From IMG/VR virus record IMGVR_UViG_3300012931_000015, positions 1 through 64,000 of that record: a stretch of 64,000 bases of DNA, one strand, 5' to 3'. The translations under genes and the position numbers were made by a program. Below the pieces are notes generated by a model that was not told the DNA's origin, ran no database searches, and saw only the letters and a program-made list of their open reading frames with translations. Below, one piece after another: positions 41,266-49,971 of this stretch (positions within the stretch are counted from its first letter, which is position 1; each line of letters opens with the position of its first letter). This stretch comes from a virus.

Positions 41266-41293
41266 TTGACAAAATTAGTATTTATGTTATACT
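41266..41293 (+). promoter_or_regulatory. Promoter of the DUF723 homing-type gene
   Basis: TTGACA (41266-41271), 16 bases, TATACT (41288-41293), extended by AATA; 21 bases before the ATG at 41315. Confidence 0.75.
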
Positions 41294-41314
41294 AATAATT
41301 TAAAGGTATTTTTT

Positions 41315-42874
41315 ATGGAAAAGAATTTAATAATAAAAGAATTTATACAAAAAGCAAAAGAAATACATGGTGATAAGTATGACTATTCTAAAGTTGAATA
41401 TGTAAATTCTAAAAGAAAAGTTTGTATAATTTGTTCAGAACACAGTGAGTTTTGGAAAACACCTTCTCATCATATTAATGGAAAACAAGGGTGCTTTGAA
41501 TGTAGCAAAGTAATAAGAGGAAAGAAAAAAAGATTAAAAATAGAAAAAGTACAGGAAATTGGATTAAAAAAAGATTTAATTTTGTTATCCAAAGAATATA
41601 AAAATTCTGATTATAAATTAAAATGGAAATGTAAAAATTGTGATTATGAGTTCATAATGTCTTTAAGAAGTATTAAAAAGAAACAAAAGTGCTGTAAATG
41701 TTCATTAATTAACATAATAAATACATTCATAATGAATATAAATAAAAATAATAATAATAATATTACTGTTTTAATAATAAATAAATATTCTAATAATTTT
41801 GAGAATTTAAATTGTAAATGTAATATTTGTAATTATGAATTTAAAAGAACTTTTAGAGATTTAAAGAAAAATAAGAAATGTCCTGTTTGTTCAAGAGGTG
41901 TTAGTGAAGAAATTTGCAGATACTACTTTGAACAAATATTTAATAAAAAATTTATTAAAGTTAGACCTGATTGGTTGAAAAATTCCAGAAATAAACAAAT
42001 GGAACTTGATGGACTTTGTAATAATGTTGCTTTTGAACATCAAGGGGTTCAGCATTATGAACATATAAAATATTTTCAGAGGAATAAAGAAAATTTTGAA
42101 CAAAGAATAAAAGATGATATGTTAAAAAAAGAACTGTGTGAGAAAAATAATATAAAATTAATAGTTATTCCAGATATTAATTCAAAATTAAAATTAGAAA
42201 ATTTAAAAAATTTCATAATCGAAGAATGTAAAAAACAAAATATCGAGTTACCAGAAAATATTGAAAAAATTGAAATTGATATGAATAATTTTAAACATTC
42301 AAGATGTAAAAAAGAATTAGAAAAAATACAGGAAATAGCAGAATCTAAAAATGGAAAGTGTTTATCAGAAGTTTATTATGGTAGCAATAATAAACTTTTA
42401 TTTGAGTGTAAGAACGACCATCAATGGAAAGCTACTCCTACACACATTAAGAGGGGAGTGTGGTGCCCAGTATGTGCAAACAATAAAAGTGGGGAAAGTC
42501 AAAGACTTACGATAGAAGATATGCAAAAATTAGCAGAAGAAAAAGGCGGAAAATGTTTATCAGAAAAATATATTAATACTACAACAAAATTAAGATGGCA
42601 ATGTTCAAAAGGACATATTTGGAATGCCCAACCCAATAATGTTAAAACAGGTAATTGGTGTCCTTATTGTGCTGGAAAATATAAAACAATTACAGATATG
42701 CAAAAACTTGCAAGCACAAAAGGAGGAAACTGTTTGAGTGAACATTACATTACTGCTAAAACAAAACTTTTGTGGGAATGTGAAAAAGGTCATCAATGGA
42801 TGGCTTTTCCTGATTCAATTACTAGAGGAACATGGTGTTTTAAATGTTCTAATAAATCTAAAAATAATTTGTGA
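41315..42874 (+). CDS. DUF723/EDxHD-type homing endonuclease with zinc-finger repeats
   Basis: 519 residues. N-terminal DUF723 pattern: FIQKAKEIHGDKYDYSKVEY, VCIICSEHSEFWKTPSHH, KQGCFECSK. Middle: a second CxxC pair set and then a Vsr-like nuclease core (EEICRYYFEQIF, MELDGLCNNVAFEHQGVQHY, KDDMLKKELCEKNNIKLIVI). C-terminal: three tandem treble-clef repeats (C-x(8)-H-x-W...WCPVC or WCPYC). Such proteins occur as freestanding or intron-borne homing nucleases. It is on the opposite strand to the virion genes flanking it and has its own promoter. Confidence 0.85.
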   Translation: MEKNLIIKEFIQKAKEIHGDKYDYSKVEYVNSKRKVCIICSEHSEFWKTPSHHINGKQGCFECSKVIRGKKKRLKIEKVQEIGLKKDLILLSKEYKNSDYKLKWKCKNCDYEFIMSLRSIKKKQKCCKCSLINIINTFIMNINKNNNNNITVLIINKYSNNFENLNCKCNICNYEFKRTFRDLKKNKKCPVCSRGVSEEICRYYFEQIFNKKFIKVRPDWLKNSRNKQMELDGLCNNVAFEHQGVQHYEHIKYFQRNKENFEQRIKDDMLKKELCEKNNIKLIVIPDINSKLKLENLKNFIIEECKKQNIELPENIEKIEIDMNNFKHSRCKKELEKIQEIAESKNGKCLSEVYYGSNNKLLFECKNDHQWKATPTHIKRGVWCPVCANNKSGESQRLTIEDMQKLAEEKGGKCLSEKYINTTTKLRWQCSKGHIWNAQPNNVKTGNWCPYCAGKYKTITDMQKLASTKGGNCLSEHYITAKTKLLWECEKGHQWMAFPDSITRGTWCFKCSNKSKNNL

Positions 42875-42892
42875 ATTAGTTTAAATAATAAT

Positions 42893-43741
42893 TTACAATA
42901 AAATTTGTAAATTTCCCCCATTTATATCTACCATTCCAGCTTTCATTTCTACCTCATTACTATTAAGACAAGTATGTTTAATTCCAGAAGATGTGTATTC
43001 TGATTTATTTCCATTCTTATCTTCTAACACCATACCTTGATCGTCAGTTGTTATTTTATTAGCATTTTTATCTTCAAAAGCTGTTCCGGTGTCTGTCCAA
43101 TCTGTTTTATTCCCGTTGCCATCCTCAAGGTGTATATTTTTATCTTCTGTATAAAAATTTAAACCATCTTTTTTAGTAATATAGATGTTCTTTTCCGCAT
43201 GAGCTTCTAAATTATCAACTGAATATGCTCCAATTCCACCATTTTTATCTATTATACAGTAACTTCCCGTAGGAGAATATATTGAATATATAGGTTTATC
43301 ACTGTTTGTACTATATGAAACACAGATACCACTTTCATAAAAAAAACTTACACATTCTGGATAAGATAAGTCTGGCTTTTCTATATTTTCTAATTCTCCC
43401 AGTTTGTCCTGCACATCAGAAAAGTATTTATTCGCTAAATTTGCTGTATTTTGTTCAGCGTTGAAAACATAATAATATCTGTTCATTATCCAAGTTATCC
43501 ATACAAAACTATCTACTAGAGGTACACTATTATTTCCGCTATTTTCTGCTGAGCCGAAGAATTGATTTAAAGGGTATGCAAAAGGCAAATGATCGGAAGT
43601 CCAACTGTCCATCAGGGGTGATATTTTAAATTGAATAGCGTTTGCTTTCTCGCTTTCATCTTTGTCTGTTTTAATTACTTTGGCATAGTAAAATTTTATT
43701 GTTTGACCAAAATCTGGATTTATAAAATTATTTTCTAACAA
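42893..43741 (-). CDS. Baseplate hub/spike protein, gp5/VgrG-like
   Basis: 282 residues starting at TTG with GGAG 8 bases upstream, the site being inside the end of the homing gene before it. Residues 10-100 (TIKFYYAKVIKTDKDESEKA, IQFKISPLMDSW, PLVDSFVWITWIMNRYYYVF) form the gp5 N-terminal OB-type domain. From residue 170 there are repeated short strands with Gly/Asn turns (HLEDGNGNKTDWTDTGTAFE, DKNANKITTDDQGMVLEDKN), the triple-stranded beta-helix needle of gp5/VgrG spikes. No lysozyme domain. Confidence 0.75.
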   Translation of the reverse strand: MLENNFINPDFGQTIKFYYAKVIKTDKDESEKANAIQFKISPLMDSWTSDHLPFAYPLNQFFGSAENSGNNSVPLVDSFVWITWIMNRYYYVFNAEQNTANLANKYFSDVQDKLGELENIEKPDLSYPECVSFFYESGICVSYSTNSDKPIYSIYSPTGSYCIIDKNGGIGAYSVDNLEAHAEKNIYITKKDGLNFYTEDKNIHLEDGNGNKTDWTDTGTAFEDKNANKITTDDQGMVLEDKNGNKSEYTSSGIKHTCLNSNEVEMKAGMVDINGGNLQILL

Positions 43742-43742
43742 T

Positions 43743-44594
43743 TTAATTCTCCAATTTTATATGTTTCCATGTTTTTCCCCAACTAATACAATTAATTGTT
43801 GCTTTGGAAACATTAAATTTATTTGCTATTTTTTGTCTTGATGTGGGTATAGATAATAATTTTTTTATTTCTATAACTTCTTGTGTTGTTAATTTTGAAA
43901 AATTATTTTTTTCACCAATATTCATTTTATTAAATTCACTTAATTTATTGTTTTTAAAATTCTTAGCTTTTAAATTATTACTTATTTTTAATTTTTGTTG
44001 TTCTGTTTTTGGTTTATTTTTTAAATAAAAAGTTGCTGTTCTAATTTTAATATTATTATGATTTAAAATATATTTTATTGTTTTTCTTGACACATTTAAT
44101 ATTTTTTTTATTTTATCTAAGGACATTTTATTTTCATACAACTCTATTACTTTTGGTGTTTGAAAAAAAATTTTTTTGCTATATTTTTCTTGTAAAGTTT
44201 TTTTTATTTTTTCTCGTATGATAGGATTTTTTAAAGTTCCCTTTATTTTAGCTTTTTTACTTATTATTTTTTTTTGTTCTTCCGTTAATTCAGGTCTACG
44301 TGCATCAAAAGACACATTATATAATTTTTTTCTATTATTTTTATATTTATCCAAATAAAATTGTTCAATTATTAGTAAATTTTCTTCTTTACAAGTTTTT
44401 ATAATTTCAAATTTAAAATTTTCTTTTCCATATTTTTTCCAAGCATTTTGTAAATAACTATTTTTATGAACTTTATTATTTAATTCAGTTTTGTGATTAT
44501 TCCATCTTTGACTTATATTTTTAGAACTTCCAATATATTTTATATGCGTTATAATATTTTGTATTTGGTATATTCCACATAATTTTTTTTTCAC
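43743..44594 (-). CDS. GIY-YIG homing endonuclease
   Basis: 283 residues starting at GTG with AAGGTGATGG upstream. GIY-YIG domain: CGIYQIQN, IKYIGSSKNISQRWNNHK, NSYLQNAWKKYGKENFKFEI, LLIIEQFYLDKY. The distal half has basic NUMOD-like segments and a helix-turn-helix (NKFNVSKATINCISWG). It lies between the gp53-like and gp5-like genes, overlapping neither, and supplies the ribosome site of the gp5-like gene. Related to the one at 29122 but not a recent copy. Confidence 0.92.
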   Translation of the reverse strand: MKKKLCGIYQIQNIITHIKYIGSSKNISQRWNNHKTELNNKVHKNSYLQNAWKKYGKENFKFEIIKTCKEENLLIIEQFYLDKYKNNRKKLYNVSFDARRPELTEEQKKIISKKAKIKGTLKNPIIREKIKKTLQEKYSKKIFFQTPKVIELYENKMSLDKIKKILNVSRKTIKYILNHNNIKIRTATFYLKNKPKTEQQKLKISNNLKAKNFKNNKLSEFNKMNIGEKNNFSKLTTQEVIEIKKLLSIPTSRQKIANKFNVSKATINCISWGKTWKHIKLEN

Positions 44595-44616
44595 TATCCA
44601 TCACCTTTTTATATTT

Positions 44617-44952
44617 TTAAGCTTGAGTTTTTTTATTTAAAGTTATGAAGTTTTTTAAAGTATCAACATTTGGTATTTTTATTTTTGTTAGGGTTTCAGT
44701 ATTTAGAATATCACCTATGTTATTTATTAAAAACAAAATGTCTTGATAAATTACTGTACCATATATTTTATAACTTAGTAAATCAGGTCTTTTTATATCT
44801 TCATCACTTAATGAATATTCTAGTTCATGTCCTGTAAAATTAAACTTAGACCAATCGATAGAAAGTGGGTCATATAAATCAAACATGTTTAAATCGGTTG
44901 GTATATTTTCTTTTATAACTTTATTCATTAAAGAATATCGTATATCGCTCAT
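44617..44952 (-). CDS. Baseplate wedge protein, gp53-like
   Basis: 111 residues. SDEDIKRPDLLSYKIYGTVI then YQDILFLINNIGDILNTETL and the short tail KIKIPNVDTLKNFITL follow T4 gp53 and related LysM-like wedge proteins (pDliSyklYGt-x-x-yw-x-ill-NnI). Gp53 clamps wedges round the hub. AAGGAT 9 bases before ATG. Confidence 0.75.
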   Translation of the reverse strand: MSDIRYSLMNKVIKENIPTDLNMFDLYDPLSIDWSKFNFTGHELEYSLSDEDIKRPDLLSYKIYGTVIYQDILFLINNIGDILNTETLTKIKIPNVDTLKNFITLNKKTQA

Positions 44953-44967
44953 AACTTTAATCCTTTT

Positions 44968-45762
44968 TTATTGTATTGTGTTTGTTGCTTGAGAATTAGC
45001 TATTGCTTGACTTTGAGCATCATCAGCGAGCCCTGTTAAATGGTCAACTGTGCAAGTGCGAAGTGCCTTGAACTCACAGGTAAGTTCTGACCACAAAGGA
45101 TAACCAGATTCAGTTAAGTCTTTACTAAATGTAGGTTCTGCTTTAACTAAAACAACTTGAGTTAAATATAACCAACCACCTATTAGTATTGATACAAGTC
45201 TGTCCTCAGAACTTGAACTTACAGTCGTTCCGGCTAAATTTACTTTATCTGTATTCATACTATTAGATTTTGAAAGTAATGCCAAAATATTTGGGCCGGG
45301 AGTTTTTAATATTTTATTTCTATTTTCTTCAGGAACTGTATATGCGAATAAAGCAATAGTTGGTAAAAATACATCATTTCTAGGATTCATATCTGTATCA
45401 AAATGTAATGTTAAGCCAAACGACAAAGGATCAGTGCTTTTCCATGTTTCCATTTGCATATATTTTGCAACACCACCTAAAGCCTGACCAAAAACAGCAC
45501 TTGTAGCACCACTAAGGGTCTCTAGTGCGCTTCCGATAGGAGACATTTCTATTAAAGATTGAAATGTTGTGTTAGCCAGTAAATTAACATTTTCTCTTAA
45601 ATGAGTTTGAATTAAATTACTTCCAGTTGTATTACTTACAGTTCTTCCCCCAGCTAATTCTGTTGAACTTGCTTTATTCCACCAGTAATCAGAAGCTAGA
45701 AACTTTATCATAACTCTATTTCTCCAAGCATAAGGAGAAGGTGTAAATTGTCTTATTGCCAC
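44968..45762 (-). CDS. Baseplate/tail-tube junction protein (gp48/gp54-like by position)
   Basis: 264 residues starting at GTG (AAAGGAAA upstream). MAIRQFTPSPYAWRNRVMIK, a central Ala/Gly-rich part, FGLTLHFDTDMNPRNDVFLP, and near the end VLVKAEPTFSKDLTESGYPL, a segment similar to tube-like baseplate proteins. It lies between tape measure and gp53-like gene, where myoviruses keep the tube initiator. Family match is not certain. Confidence 0.6.
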   Translation of the reverse strand: MAIRQFTPSPYAWRNRVMIKFLASDYWWNKASSTELAGGRTVSNTTGSNLIQTHLRENVNLLANTTFQSLIEMSPIGSALETLSGATSAVFGQALGGVAKYMQMETWKSTDPLSFGLTLHFDTDMNPRNDVFLPTIALFAYTVPEENRNKILKTPGPNILALLSKSNSMNTDKVNLAGTTVSSSSEDRLVSILIGGWLYLTQVVLVKAEPTFSKDLTESGYPLWSELTCEFKALRTCTVDHLTGLADDAQSQAIANSQATNTIQ

Positions 45763-45776
45763 TTTTTTATTTTCCT

Positions 45777-47747
45777 TTAAAAATCAAAAGCTGTTTTACC
45801 ACTGTAAATATCTTCTTGAACTTTTCCTAATTTATCTTGTTGTATTCTTTGCTGTATTCCTAATTGTTTTACAATATCTAAAACTTCTTCAGGAGTTACT
45901 TTATTATCTTTATTTGCAATTTTTATTTTTTCATCAAATTGTTTTTGATCTTCTTTTGATATTTGATTTTTTACAGAACTTATTTCTTTTGAAGTTAATG
46001 CTTTATCCGATTCCATTTTTGCTATATTTGATAAATCTATTTTTTCACCATAAGATATTTGGGCTGTTTGTGCTGATATTTGTTGTCCTACTTTTCCGGT
46101 TGCAACATCAGTTAAGACTCCAGAAAATCCTCTATTCTTTACATAACTAAAAAATCCACCGATAGTGTACATTAAATTAAAAAATCCATATTTTAACATA
46201 TCAAAGAAATCAAAAATTATTTTAACAACCCCACCCGATTTAAACCAAGTTATAAGTTTTTTAAATGTAGTAGAGATAGCATTAAACAATTCTTTTATAT
46301 ATTTATCAGGGTGTTCCCCTATATCTAATAATTTATTTCCAATACCTGTTACAGCATTTGATATACTGTCTTTTGCTTTTGTTAGAGCATTAGTTAATCC
46401 TTTAGGCAAAGTTACATTAAACATTTTTAATATACCCTTAATTATTGCGGTATAAATAGGTATAGTTATTTTGCTCAAAAAAAGTTTTGGCAAATCAAGA
46501 AAAATAGTTTTTATTGCTGTAAAAAGATATTTTATATACGAAGAAAGCATACCCTTTAAACTATCTACAATTAATTTTTTATCAAATGTTAAAATACCTT
46601 TTAATAAGCCAAGAGCATTTTTAATATAATCTAAAACAGGTGTTAGAATTTTAAATAAAATATTTATCAATGGCAAAATAACATTTTTTAATAAATATAC
46701 AACCATAGGTAAAAGAATTTTTAGTATTTCACTTACAATTGGTATAATTGCACCTATAATGTTTAATAATGGAGGTATTGCTGTTCTTAATAAATCAACA
46801 ATTACAGGGATTAAATCAACTAAGGTATTTGCTAATAATGTAAAAATATCACCTACAACTTTCATTAAAGGTTCAAATATTTTTATTTCTTTTCCAAATA
46901 TTGTTGAAAGAATAGAGTCCATAGATTTACCAATAGTCAAGAGAATATTTGGTATTTCTTTAATAAGAATATCAACAATAGTTTTTATAGCACTCATTAA
47001 AACAGGTAATAATTCTTTTACAACTCTTGTAAATAATTGTGTAGCAGTTAGTAATATTTGCGGTAATTGTTTTATGAAATTTGTTAACATACCAACAATA
47101 ACAGGTAATAAAGATTTAATACCTTCTATTATTGTGGTTATAAGTGTTCCATTAGGATCAAAAAAAGCTAATAATCCGAAAATTATTAATGTCCATAATG
47201 ACATCATACCAAAAAATTTTAATCCTTCTGCAATATATTTTCCAAAGTTTTTTGATAAATCTTTAAAGAATTTTACACCAAGAGTTTTCATACCAACATT
47301 CCAAACTTCTTTAGCTTTTTTACCCGTGTCATCTGGTATAAGTCCTCTAATACCTGCTCGTAATACATTCCATAATGTTAGTTCTTTCTTTTTTTCACCA
47401 TCATTTTCTTTATTTCTTTCCGCTTCTTCTAACCATAATTCTTTTACTTCTTTCCATTCACTATTTGAAATAGCAGATTCTTTGATTTTATCAACCCATT
47501 CCGAAGCTGTATCTAAAGATATTTTTTGATTATCAACTAAAACTTTAATTTGTTTTGTTACTTCTTTATTATTTTTACCAAGCATTGCATATAATTTTTC
47601 TAGTTGTGCTTCAGTTTTATCATCTTTTGAATTAACTAAAAATCGTTTGTCTTTTTCTTCTTTTTGTCTGCTTTTTATTTCTTTTTCAAGATCGGAAAGA
47701 GTATCCATAAAATTATCTGAATTACCGAGACCTTTAAATGATGCCAT
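45777..47747 (-). CDS. Tail tape measure protein
   Basis: 656 residues. Charged helical N-terminus (DTLSDLEKEIKSRQKEEKDK), then a very long hydrophobic central region (residues about 180-400) of repeated Leu/Ile-Pro helices such as IKSLLPVIVGMLTNFIKQLP and VVYLLKNVILPLINILFKIL, typical of tape measures that line the tube and enter the membrane. C-terminus charged (ISSVKNQISKEDQKQFDEKI). Its length sets tail length. No lysozyme or peptidase domain. TACTAATA box at 47789-47796. Confidence 0.85.
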   Translation of the reverse strand: MASFKGLGNSDNFMDTLSDLEKEIKSRQKEEKDKRFLVNSKDDKTEAQLEKLYAMLGKNNKEVTKQIKVLVDNQKISLDTASEWVDKIKESAISNSEWKEVKELWLEEAERNKENDGEKKKELTLWNVLRAGIRGLIPDDTGKKAKEVWNVGMKTLGVKFFKDLSKNFGKYIAEGLKFFGMMSLWTLIIFGLLAFFDPNGTLITTIIEGIKSLLPVIVGMLTNFIKQLPQILLTATQLFTRVVKELLPVLMSAIKTIVDILIKEIPNILLTIGKSMDSILSTIFGKEIKIFEPLMKVVGDIFTLLANTLVDLIPVIVDLLRTAIPPLLNIIGAIIPIVSEILKILLPMVVYLLKNVILPLINILFKILTPVLDYIKNALGLLKGILTFDKKLIVDSLKGMLSSYIKYLFTAIKTIFLDLPKLFLSKITIPIYTAIIKGILKMFNVTLPKGLTNALTKAKDSISNAVTGIGNKLLDIGEHPDKYIKELFNAISTTFKKLITWFKSGGVVKIIFDFFDMLKYGFFNLMYTIGGFFSYVKNRGFSGVLTDVATGKVGQQISAQTAQISYGEKIDLSNIAKMESDKALTSKEISSVKNQISKEDQKQFDEKIKIANKDNKVTPEEVLDIVKQLGIQQRIQQDKLGKVQEDIYSGKTAFDF

Positions 47748-47858
47748 AGTTTATGTTAATTATCCCTTTTTAAAAATATTATACTCTTTATTAGTATTTA
47801 AAAACATCAAAAGATATTTATTGAATATTAAAATAAATGTAAATAAAAAGTAAATTTA

Positions 47859-47887
47859 TTGATTTATAAAGAAAATTTTAGTATACT
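47859..47887 (+). promoter_or_regulatory. Promoter of the lipoprotein gene
   Basis: TTGATT (47859-47864), 17 bases, TATACT (47882-47887) continuing AATA; 40 bases before the ATG. Confidence 0.65.
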
Positions 47888-47927
47888 AATAAAAAGAGTC
47901 TAAATTAATTTTTTTAAGGAGGAAAAA

Positions 47928-48569
47928 ATGAAAAAATTATTTTTTATAATTGTTATCATGTTTATATTTGGATGTTCTATTCCAACAGAAACAAAAACTG
48001 AAACAATTATAAAAGAAGGAACTACTTGGTTAAAAGTAAGTGATGAAAAAGTTCAGATATTCCCTGCGAAAACAAGCGTTGCAAAAAATATAACTTTTGG
48101 TAGTAAATTATTTGCTACAAGTCCGGTAACAGTATCAACTGAAAAGCAGCTTTCGGATAGAGCATTAGGCATTGTGTATCTTGAAAATTGTTATTCAAGT
48201 TCAAAGTCTTGTCTTTGCGGTACTATATGTTATATGGATGTTGGAACAATTGTAGGGACAAAACAGAAAATGCTTGTTAATGTACTATTTGAAGTAACAC
48301 AGTATTCAGATAATGCTAATCCCATAACTGTTTATGTTAGAGCAAAAGGAGCTAAAGTTGCTTGGACAGTTTTAAGTCCTACCTTATCAACACCTGATGA
48401 TGCACTAGTATTAACCGATATTGATGGAATACTTGAATACTACATTGATGGAGGGGCTTATTATGATAACATAGACCCTGAATACGCAGAACCCGGAGTT
48501 CATAGATATGGGTATCAGACTATTGCAGGATATGCAGATGGATATAGTGTATTTTTAAGCATTAAGTAA
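47928..48569 (+). CDS. Lipoprotein, single-gene transcription unit
   Basis: 213 residues; AAGGAGG 7 bases before the ATG. Signal peptide with lipobox (LFFIIVIMFIFGCS, lipidated Cys16). Mature part is beta-rich (TKTETIIKEGTTWLKVSD, NPITVYVRAKGAKVAW, VHRYGYQTIAGYADGYSVF). It has its own promoter and terminator and lies antisense to the virion operon, so it is a moron-like gene, possibly expressed in the infected host for superinfection exclusion or receptor masking (inference). Confidence 0.75.
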   Translation: MKKLFFIIVIMFIFGCSIPTETKTETIIKEGTTWLKVSDEKVQIFPAKTSVAKNITFGSKLFATSPVTVSTEKQLSDRALGIVYLENCYSSSKSCLCGTICYMDVGTIVGTKQKMLVNVLFEVTQYSDNANPITVYVRAKGAKVAWTVLSPTLSTPDDALVLTDIDGILEYYIDGGAYYDNIDPEYAEPGVHRYGYQTIAGYADGYSVFLSIK

Positions 48570-48593
48570 ATTAAAAATATGTACTAAAAATTT

Positions 48594-48624
48594 AAAGCAC
48601 ACTATATTTGGTGTGCTTTTTTTG
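48594..48624 (+). terminator. Rho-independent terminator
   Basis: AAAGCACAC (48594-48602) pairs perfectly with GTGTGCTTT (48611-48619), 8-base loop, followed by a T-run. The A-run on the left makes it work in both directions, ending the lipoprotein unit. Confidence 0.9.
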
Positions 48625-48626
48625 TT

Positions 48627-49166
48627 TTATAAATTGTAAGTTCTTTTATATTCTGCTGTAAAATTTGCTATTTGGTTTCTTATATCTTCATTTAAAATAT
48701 CTCTAATGTTAGAAAGTATAAATATTTTTGCAATTAATTCTCTGTTATTGAACATACCCGTGCTTCTTGCTACTTCAAATACTTGAGGAATGACATTATT
48801 TTTTTCATCAACTAAACAATGTACTAAAATATTATTTTCTTCAACTGTAAACGTTTCTTCTATTGGTACATATAATTCTATAGGTAAAATATCTTCAAGA
48901 AATATTGCGTTGTCTTCAATAAGATTTCCACTTTCATCTCTGTTTCTAAACAAAGTTACTCGGTTACCCGGATATATTATTCTTGCATTTATTGTTTTGG
49001 ATTCTTTTATTTCTGTGTCCTGATCTCCAAGCTTATTTCTTTCTGTTACTTTTAAAACTAGAGCATTTATTTCTACACCTTGTATTTTAATTTGATGGTC
49101 ATTTAATCGTCTAAGAGTAGGAGCAATGGCTTTTGTATAATTATCAATAAAAGAGTTTGAACTCAT
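48627..49166 (-). CDS. Virion structural protein, unknown
   Basis: 179 residues; AAAGGAA 5 bases before ATG. ESKTINARIIYPGNRVTLFR, FLEDILPIELYVPIEETFTV, then helical end. Located between the tape measure gene and the next structural gene, with 8 bases between stops and starts, so part of the tail operon. Could be a tail-completion or chaperone protein. Confidence 0.55.
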   Translation of the reverse strand: MSSNSFIDNYTKAIAPTLRRLNDHQIKIQGVEINALVLKVTERNKLGDQDTEIKESKTINARIIYPGNRVTLFRNRDESGNLIEDNAIFLEDILPIELYVPIEETFTVEENNILVHCLVDEKNNVIPQVFEVARSTGMFNNRELIAKIFILSNIRDILNEDIRNQIANFTAEYKRTYNL

Positions 49167-49174
49167 AATTTCCT

Positions 49175-49936
49175 TTATTCTTCTTCTGCTTGAATTGCAG
49201 TTACATTAACATCATCGATTACAGGTAAATCAGTTGCATAGTCTTCTTCACTTTCCCAATTATCATAAGCACTTACAACTTCTAATTCAAAACTATCAAC
49301 CATATTTACATTTGGATCAAGAACTAAGTCCATATATCTAACTGTAAAGGCATGACTAACAGCATTTATTTTATTTGATTCTAGCCAACTAATATCTGAA
49401 TATTTGCTTATATCAGGTTTTTCAAATTCAACAAATATATTTAAGGGAGCTTTTTGTCTATTTATTTTTAAGTAATTATTTAATGATAATTTTATTTTTC
49501 TTTTGCTACGTTCTTTCTGGAATAATTTGCGAATGGTAAAAGTGTCCGAAATCCCCGAAACCCAACTTGTTGATTGAAATACAAGCATAGAAGGAATTAT
49601 CTTAATTTTCATTTGATAAAGCTCATCTATTAGACCTTGATTAAACCCAAAGCTGGAATATTTATCATTGCTATCTTCATCAATATCATACCATCTGAAA
49701 TTTGTAAAAGGTAGAATAGGATAAGATTTTCTGGTTGTTTGTACTCTTTTTCTAAAGGCTATATCATCAGAAGCATTAGGTAAAATTCTATAAAGCCCCG
49801 TTCCTTCTGATTGAGAGTTTATTTCTTTTTGATCTGCATATACAATACTATATAAATAGTTTGTTAGACACTCTACTATTGCATCAACAATCAGAGGATT
49901 ATACTTATAGGTTGTCTTATTAAAATAATCTGGCAT
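49175..49936 (-). CDS. Virion structural protein, unknown
   Basis: 253 residues. PLIVDAIVECLTNYLYSIVY, IRKLFQKERSKRKIKLSLNN, and VSHAFTVRYMDLVLDPNVNM. Resembles tail terminator/sheath-neighbour proteins in size and place but shows no diagnostic motif. The TACTAATA box (49941-49948) ends 4 bases before the ATG and no ribosome site is possible behind it, again suggesting a leaderless message. Confidence 0.55.
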   Translation of the reverse strand: MPDYFNKTTYKYNPLIVDAIVECLTNYLYSIVYADQKEINSQSEGTGLYRILPNASDDIAFRKRVQTTRKSYPILPFTNFRWYDIDEDSNDKYSSFGFNQGLIDELYQMKIKIIPSMLVFQSTSWVSGISDTFTIRKLFQKERSKRKIKLSLNNYLKINRQKAPLNIFVEFEKPDISKYSDISWLESNKINAVSHAFTVRYMDLVLDPNVNMVDSFELEVVSAYDNWESEEDYATDLPVIDDVNVTAIQAEEE

Positions 49937-49971
49937 ACCTTATTAGTATTAAAAATTACCTTTTATACTCT

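Noticed and set aside
41891-42103. Minus-strand frame inside the DUF723-type gene
   Set aside because: Shadow of the real coding strand with no ribosome site.
46759-47529. 256-residue plus-strand frame
   Set aside because: Entirely antisense to the tape measure gene; Ile/Asn/Thr-rich as expected from the complement of that coding sequence.
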